DNA from: Clostridia bacterium
GTDB lineage: Bacteria > Bacillota_A > Clostridia > Christensenellales > CAG-138
DNA length: 18,444 nt
Assembly (NCBI GenBank): GCA_017394605.1
Contig: JAFPXU010000078.1
Span: forward strand, 1-18,444
Reading direction: 5' to 3'
The notes beneath the pieces were generated by a model. That model was not told the origin of the DNA, ran no database searches, and saw only the letters and a program-made list of their open reading frames with translations. Numbering within the stretch: position 1 is the stretch's first letter; each line of letters opens with the position of its first letter. A program made the translations under genes and the position numbers. Shown piece by piece: positions 14,575 through 18,444 of this stretch.

Positions 14575-15380
14575 TTTCCGGATTCCCCGTCAAGAAGTTC
14601 CGTAAGCCATTCCATGGCGGGCGCGTATACGCGGTCCCGCTCTTTCGAGTAGGTGCTGCCGTGCGGACAGTCCGGAACGGTGCATTCCCTGTAGGGTGAC
14701 CTGAGACCGGCTTTCAGGATATCGGAACTGACCGGATCCACCTTGTCGTCGTTTCCTGCCCAGACCGCGTAGACGGGGCAGGAGATGTCGGGCAGGATCG
14801 GGATCAGCTGTTTCTGAAGCTTTCCGAGTTCCCGGACGCTCCTCGTGCTCATGCCCGTGTACATCTGCGAGTAGGGATTCTCCTTAAAACTCTTCAGCTC
14901 CTGTTCGACGTTGTAGTTGACGAACGGGGCGATCGGGGAGATGGCCGCCGCTACGCGCAGGAACGTCTTCATTCTGATCGCGGGGGAAAAGAGAAACGCA
15001 GCCTTGCAGGGCCTCGTTGCCGCGAGATACGCGGACAGCACGCCGCCCAGGGACAGACCGAACGGGATGATCTCGTCGCAGCCTTCGTCTTTGAGCCTGT
15101 CGTAGGCGCCGTATACGGTGCCGACCCAGTCCTGCCAGGTCTTGCCGTGAAGGTCCGCGATCGTCTCGCCGTGCCCGGCGAGAGTCGGCGCGTAAACGGT
15201 AAAGCCCTTCGAGGCGAGAAGGTCCGCGAGCGGGCGGACGTTGGCGGGTGTTCCGCCGATGCCGTGCAGCACGACGCACCCGATATGGTTTCCCTTGGAA
15301 AAGAACGGCTTTGCGACGTCGGTGAATCCGATGCGCACGTTCATCTGGGATTTGCTGATCTCATATCCGAACAGTTTCAC
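14571..15380 (-). CDS. Alpha/beta-hydrolase (carboxylesterase / monoacylglycerol lipase-like)
   Basis: A 269-residue hydrolase with a complete triad: Ser110 in the nucleophile elbow GLSLGG, Asp212 in WAGNDDKVDP and His240 in DCPHGSTYS. The oxyanion-hole loop is LHGIGGTPANVRPLADLL (38-56), and the substrate-entry loop PTLAGHGETIADL is typical of Est30/YvaK-type carboxylesterases. It has no signal peptide, so it acts in the cytoplasm or at the inner membrane face. It lies 13 bases after the murC stop and overlaps the next start by ATGA. In this operon it could hydrolyse a lipid or acyl-glycan intermediate, which is inference. Confidence 0.88.
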   Translation of the reverse strand: MKLFGYEISKSQMNVRIGFTDVAKPFFSKGNHIGCVVLHGIGGTPANVRPLADLLASKGFTVYAPTLAGHGETIADLHGKTWQDWVGTVYGAYDRLKDEGCDEIIPFGLSLGGVLSAYLAATRPCKAAFLFSPAIRMKTFLRVAAAISPIAPFVNYNVEQELKSFKENPYSQMYTGMSTRSVRELGKLQKQLIPILPDISCPVYAVWAGNDDKVDPVSSDILKAGLRSPYRECTVPDCPHGSTYSKERDRVYAPAMEWLTELLDGESGK

Positions 15381-15393
15381 TCTTTCATCCCCT

Positions 15394-16755
15394 TCACAGG
15401 AGTTTTTTCGCCTGGCGGTACACGTCGCCGGAGCCGACCGCGATCACGATGTCGTTCTTCCCGGCGTTCTTATCGAGCCATTCACGGATGTTTTCGAACG
15501 TTCCGAGATAAACGGCTTTCGTGCCGGACGAATTGATCGCGTCCGCGATATCCCGCGCGTGCACGGTCCCGTCGTCCTTTTCGCGCCCGGGGTAGATGTC
15601 CGAGACGAGGACGGTATCGGCGAGCACGAAGCAGTCGGTCTTCTTGCAGAAGAGCGTCTTTGCCCTTGTGTAGCTGTTGCACTGCAGAACGCAGTACAGA
15701 TGGCTGTGGGGAATCCTGGAAGCCGCGTCTAGCGTCGCGGCGATTTCGTTCGGATGGTGGCCGTAGTCATGGTAGTAGCGGACGCCTTCGCGCTCTCCGT
15801 AATACTCGAAGCGGCGTTTCGTGTGACGGAACGCATCCATCGCTTTCGCATAATCCTCAAAGGAGACGCCGAGTTCCTCCGCGACCACGTACGTGGCAAG
15901 CGCATTCCTGGCGCTGTAGAGCCCCGGGACATGGATCTTCGCGCTCCCGACCGGTTTTCCGTCCTTTGTGATTGTGAAGGAGGAGCATCCTTCCTCGTCG
16001 AATTCGATGTCTGCCAGCCGGTAGGTCCCGTTTTTCAGACCGTACGTTTTGACCCTGCGCGTGCTTTCCTCGACAAGACCGCGCACGGTCTCGTCGTCCA
16101 TATCCGCGACAAACAGCCCGTCTTCAGGAAGCCTGTCGAGAAATTTACGGAAAGCTGCCACGATGTTGTCGAAATTCTTGAAGTAATCGAGATGGTCATC
16201 ATCAATGTTATTGATCAGCGCGATCGTTGGACGGAGCGTCAGAAAGCTTTCCACGTATTCGCACGCTTCCGTGATGAACGTGTCGGATCCGCCGACCTTG
16301 ACGCCGCCCTGCAGAAGCTCCACGAATCCGCCCACGTGGACGGTCGCGTCCTTATGCGCCATCTCGTTGACGCAGGCGAGCATGGAGGTGATCGTCGTCT
16401 TTCCGTGACAGCCGGCTATGGCGATGACCTGCGGGAAACGCTCCGATATCTGACCAAGAGCTACGCTGCGCTCAAGTTCCGGGATGCCGAGTTCCTTTGC
16501 CAGCACGCGTTCCGGGTTGTCCGGCTTGATCGCGGCGCTGTAGATCACGAGGTCCGCGTCCCTTACATACTGGCCGTTCTGGCCGATGGAATAGGGGATG
16601 CCCGCCTCGTCAAGGGAAGGGGTGAACTGGGTCTGTTCCCGGTCGCTGCCGGTTACCTCATGCCCCTGGGACTGCAGGATCAGGGCGAGCCCGTTCATGC
16701 TGCATCCGCCGATGCCGATCAGGTGGATCCGTTTTGCCTGGTCTATATGTGCCAT
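15394..16755 (-). CDS. murC: UDP-N-acetylmuramate--L-alanine ligase MurC
   Basis: A 453-residue Mur ligase, start ATG 16755 after AGAGGA. It contains the N-terminal UDP-binding HLIGIGGCSMNGLA (11-24), the ATP loop AGCHGKTTITSML (114-126), EACEYVESFLTLRPTIALIN with NIDDDHLDYF in the central domain, and the C-terminal HDYGHHPNEIAATLDAA and VSDIYPGREKDDGTVHA. It adds L-alanine to UDP-MurNAc in the cytoplasm, the first peptide step of peptidoglycan synthesis. Small departures from the common motifs are Cys for Gly/Met in GIGGCSM and Cys for Ser/Thr in GCHGKTT; these occur in a subset of Bacillota, and a MurC-like paralogue is possible. It leads the operon and has its own promoter. Confidence 0.9.
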   Translation of the reverse strand: MAHIDQAKRIHLIGIGGCSMNGLALILQSQGHEVTGSDREQTQFTPSLDEAGIPYSIGQNGQYVRDADLVIYSAAIKPDNPERVLAKELGIPELERSVALGQISERFPQVIAIAGCHGKTTITSMLACVNEMAHKDATVHVGGFVELLQGGVKVGGSDTFITEACEYVESFLTLRPTIALINNIDDDHLDYFKNFDNIVAAFRKFLDRLPEDGLFVADMDDETVRGLVEESTRRVKTYGLKNGTYRLADIEFDEEGCSSFTITKDGKPVGSAKIHVPGLYSARNALATYVVAEELGVSFEDYAKAMDAFRHTKRRFEYYGEREGVRYYHDYGHHPNEIAATLDAASRIPHSHLYCVLQCNSYTRAKTLFCKKTDCFVLADTVLVSDIYPGREKDDGTVHARDIADAINSSGTKAVYLGTFENIREWLDKNAGKNDIVIAVGSGDVYRQAKKLL

Positions 16756-16790
16756 AAATATCCTCTGGTTTCTATAAATTGAATCAATAT

Positions 16791-16819
16791 ATTGTACCGC
16801 AAAGCGGGAATAATCTCAA
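16791..16819 (-). promoter_or_regulatory. murC: Sigma-A promoter of the murC operon
   Basis: On the minus strand, -35 TTGAGA (16819-16814), a 17-base spacer and -10 TACAAT (16796-16791) preceded by TGCGG. It gives a short leader of about 30 bases before the murC ATG. Confidence 0.8.
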
Positions 16820-16846
16820 GTCCTTGCGGCCAAATCGCGTCGGGGA

Positions 16847-18106
16847 CTACTGCTCGCGGTTGTACAGCTGCGGGATGTGCTTTCTTCCGTAGACGCCGAC
16901 GATCAGAACGGCGGATAGCGCGTTGACGAGCATGAAGACCGTCAGAACGATCCTTCCCGGGAAGAACGTGGCAGCGGCGCCGGCGATCAGTTCGCCCGTG
17001 AACGTGCCCGCCATGTTCAGCATGTTGAACGTGCCGTTGAAGCGAGCCTTCTTTTCGTCGGGGACGTAGCTCTGCGTAGCGGAGATCCGGATCGTGTACG
17101 ATGTGACGCTCAGGATCCCGCTGACAAACATCAGCGGCAGCATGAACGGGACTTTCAGATACAGATAGAAGCCCTCTATCAGCGACGTCACGATGTACAC
17201 CGTGATCGCCGTTTTGTATTTCTTATCCGGCGGGAAGCGGTGACGGTAGTGGATCGTACCGCCGATCGTCCGTCCTAGAACCATCATGCCGCCGACGAGC
17301 ATGTAGATATATTCGCCGTTTTTGAAGGTGTTCCTGAAAAACGGCAGCGTGATCACGCCCATGGCGCCGCCGCTGAGACTGCTCACGACAAAGTAGGCGG
17401 TGACGGCGAGAAGGCCTTTCTCGCCGGAAAGGTACCGGAGCCCTTCCCTGAAATCCGCCGCTAGCTGGCGGATCCGGCTTTTTTCCGTTACGTTCAGCTT
17501 CTGCGTCTCGATATACTGTTCGGAGGTTTTGATCCTTGTCTCGATGACCGCCGCGATGAAGAAGAACACGGCGATGATCTCGAGAAGAGGGAAGATGCCC
17601 GCCGTGTTGTACAGGAAAGCGGAGACAGGCGCCATGACGCCGCTCAGGGTTTCGAGAACGCTCGAGACGCTGTACGCCTTCGTGAAGTTGCCCTCGGAGA
17701 TCAGAAGCGGATAAAAGCTCTGGTAGGCGACGAGGTACACGCTGTTGATCGTCCCGACGAGAAAGCACCAGAATAGGAGCGCCGGATAGGAAAACCACCC
17801 GGAACGGAGCAGAAACCCGGACAGCGCGTAAAGCCCCGCCGACAGAAAATCCAGCGTGTAGATCGCCTTTTTTCTCGAGAACCGGTCGAGGATCGGTCCG
17901 GACAGGAACGGCGCGAAGATCTGGGGCAGCATGTAGACGGCGAGATAGATCGCGTACAGCATGGAAGAGGAGGTGTAGTCCAGTACGAGAAGCGAGATGG
18001 CGAAGCCCGCCATCGTGTTCCCGAACATGGAGACCGCGCTCCCTGCCGTGATGATCGTGAAGTCCCTTGTCCAGAGACGTTTTTCCGGTTTCAGCTGCTG
18101 TTCCAT
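16847..18106 (-). CDS. Major facilitator superfamily permease
   Basis: The protein of about 419 residues has twelve likely membrane helices. It begins MEQQLKPEKRLWTRDF followed by TIITAGSAVSMFGNTMAG in the first helix, and shows the MFS loop 2-3 signature as GPILDRFSRKKAIY. This N-terminal pattern is common in drug- or metabolite-exporting MFS proteins of Bacillota (MFS_1/MFS_3 type). Start ATG 18106 is favoured by the conserved-looking N-terminus; ATG 18118 would add four residues, and neither has a clear ribosome binding site. The longer open frame to 18217 is unlikely to be used. It ends 91 bases before murC on the same strand and could partly co-express it. The substrate is unknown. Confidence 0.85.
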   Translation of the reverse strand: MEQQLKPEKRLWTRDFTIITAGSAVSMFGNTMAGFAISLLVLDYTSSSMLYAIYLAVYMLPQIFAPFLSGPILDRFSRKKAIYTLDFLSAGLYALSGFLLRSGWFSYPALLFWCFLVGTINSVYLVAYQSFYPLLISEGNFTKAYSVSSVLETLSGVMAPVSAFLYNTAGIFPLLEIIAVFFFIAAVIETRIKTSEQYIETQKLNVTEKSRIRQLAADFREGLRYLSGEKGLLAVTAYFVVSSLSGGAMGVITLPFFRNTFKNGEYIYMLVGGMMVLGRTIGGTIHYRHRFPPDKKYKTAITVYIVTSLIEGFYLYLKVPFMLPLMFVSGILSVTSYTIRISATQSYVPDEKKARFNGTFNMLNMAGTFTGELIAGAAATFFPGRIVLTVFMLVNALSAVLIVGVYGRKHIPQLYNREQ

Positions 18107-18223
18107 ACAGATTTTCATTCTATCAGAAGACGGGACGGGATACAAGGAACGCGCAGGACGGATCATAACTTGCCGGCACTTTAAAAAACAAAAAAAGAAT
18201 GGGGTAGATCGTGCCATTTTTTG

Positions 18224-18253
18224 TTGTTATTTGTGCAGGGAAATATGTATAAT
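18224..18253 (+). promoter_or_regulatory. Promoter of the GAPDH gene
   Basis: -35 TTGTTA (18224-18229), an 18-base spacer and a consensus -10 TATAAT (18248-18253), leading to a leader of about 45 bases with AAAAGGAGA before the ATG. It diverges from the MFS gene. Confidence 0.6.
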
Positions 18254-18303
18254 AAAATGGTTGAGGATTTTTTCTAAAATATACGAAAAGGAGACGGTTT
18301 TAT

Positions 18304-18444
18304 ATGGCAAAGATCAAGGTAGGCGTAGCAGGATACGGCACGATCGGACAGCGTCTCGCGGACGGCGTGGCGATGCAGGGAGACATGGAGCTGGTAGGCG
18401 TGGCGGATCTTGTTCCGTCGCTGTCGATCCGGGCGCTCCGTGAG
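18304..18444 (+). CDS. Type II glyceraldehyde-3-phosphate dehydrogenase (5' part only)
   Basis: ATG 18304 follows AAAAGGAGA. The 47 visible residues begin [20 protein letters not shown] and continue [22 protein letters not shown] to the window edge. The Rossmann loop GYGTIGQ and the following VADGV-like segment match the N-terminus of type II (archaeal-type) phosphorylating GAPDH, not the INGFGRIGR of the common bacterial enzyme. It interconverts glyceraldehyde-3-phosphate and 1,3-bisphosphoglycerate in glycolysis, often with relaxed NAD/NADP use. The catalytic Cys lies beyond the window. Confidence 0.82.
   Translation, partial: MAKIKVGVAGYGTIGQRLADGVAMQGDMELVGVADLVPSLSIRALRE

Noticed and set aside
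15754..16782. 342-codon + strand frame opposite murC
   Set aside because: It is a shadow of the murC codon pattern; murC motifs are decisive on the other strand.
1..18444. CRISPR array, insertion sequence or prophage genes
   Set aside because: No regularly spaced repeats, transposase motifs or phage structural genes were seen on either strand.

Overview
This window looks like the chromosome of a Gram-positive Bacillota (Firmicutes) bacterium with roughly half G+C. The reasons are strong AGGAGG-type ribosome binding sites, sigma-A promoters with 17-base spacers, a perfect CIRCE element, intrinsic terminators with T-runs, a lipobox lipoprotein, a riboswitch of the SAM-I clan and a type II GAPDH. 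An Erysipelotrichia-like or clostridial gut lineage is my guess; no single gene settles it.

Left part (1-3180): a translationally coupled pair of membrane proteins (DUF3100 family plus a partner cut by the window edge) runs leftward. Next to it lies a frameshifted coding remnant of unknown family, then a YcaQ/AlkX-type DNA glycosylase gene. An A+T-rich, hairpin-rich gap follows.

Candidate novel system (3181-4857): a perfect 32-base palindrome is fitted into a near-ideal promoter and drives two overlapping genes. The first is a compact HipA-like Ser/Thr kinase that lacks the usual N-terminal subdomain. The second appears to fuse a HipS-like (HipA N-terminal-like) domain, a DUF2442 domain and a C-terminal helix-turn-helix. 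This reads as a split HipA toxin-antitoxin module in reversed order, in which one protein would combine kinase inhibition and operator binding.

Middle part (5077-9571): a riboswitch of the SAM-I architecture, apparently without P4 and with a clear terminator/antiterminator switch, precedes an N-formylglutamate amidohydrolase gene. That gene is broken by a frameshift in a G6 run and by two stop codons. Rightward genes follow for a lipoprotein, a tocopherol cyclase-like protein and a CmpB-type membrane protein with a long charged C-terminal helix.

Stress block (9654-12263): a CIRCE-controlled Hsp20 gene is followed by ftsH, which fits a protein quality-control pair.

Right part (12441-18217), leftward: murC has its own promoter. 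Behind it lie an alpha/beta hydrolase, a beta-propeller protein and a family-4 glycosyltransferase joined by short gaps or ATGA overlaps, then tRNA-Arg(CCU) and a terminator. This looks like a cell-envelope operon ending in a tRNA. An MFS permease gene lies upstream of murC. At the right edge a type II glyceraldehyde-3-phosphate dehydrogenase gene begins on the + strand.
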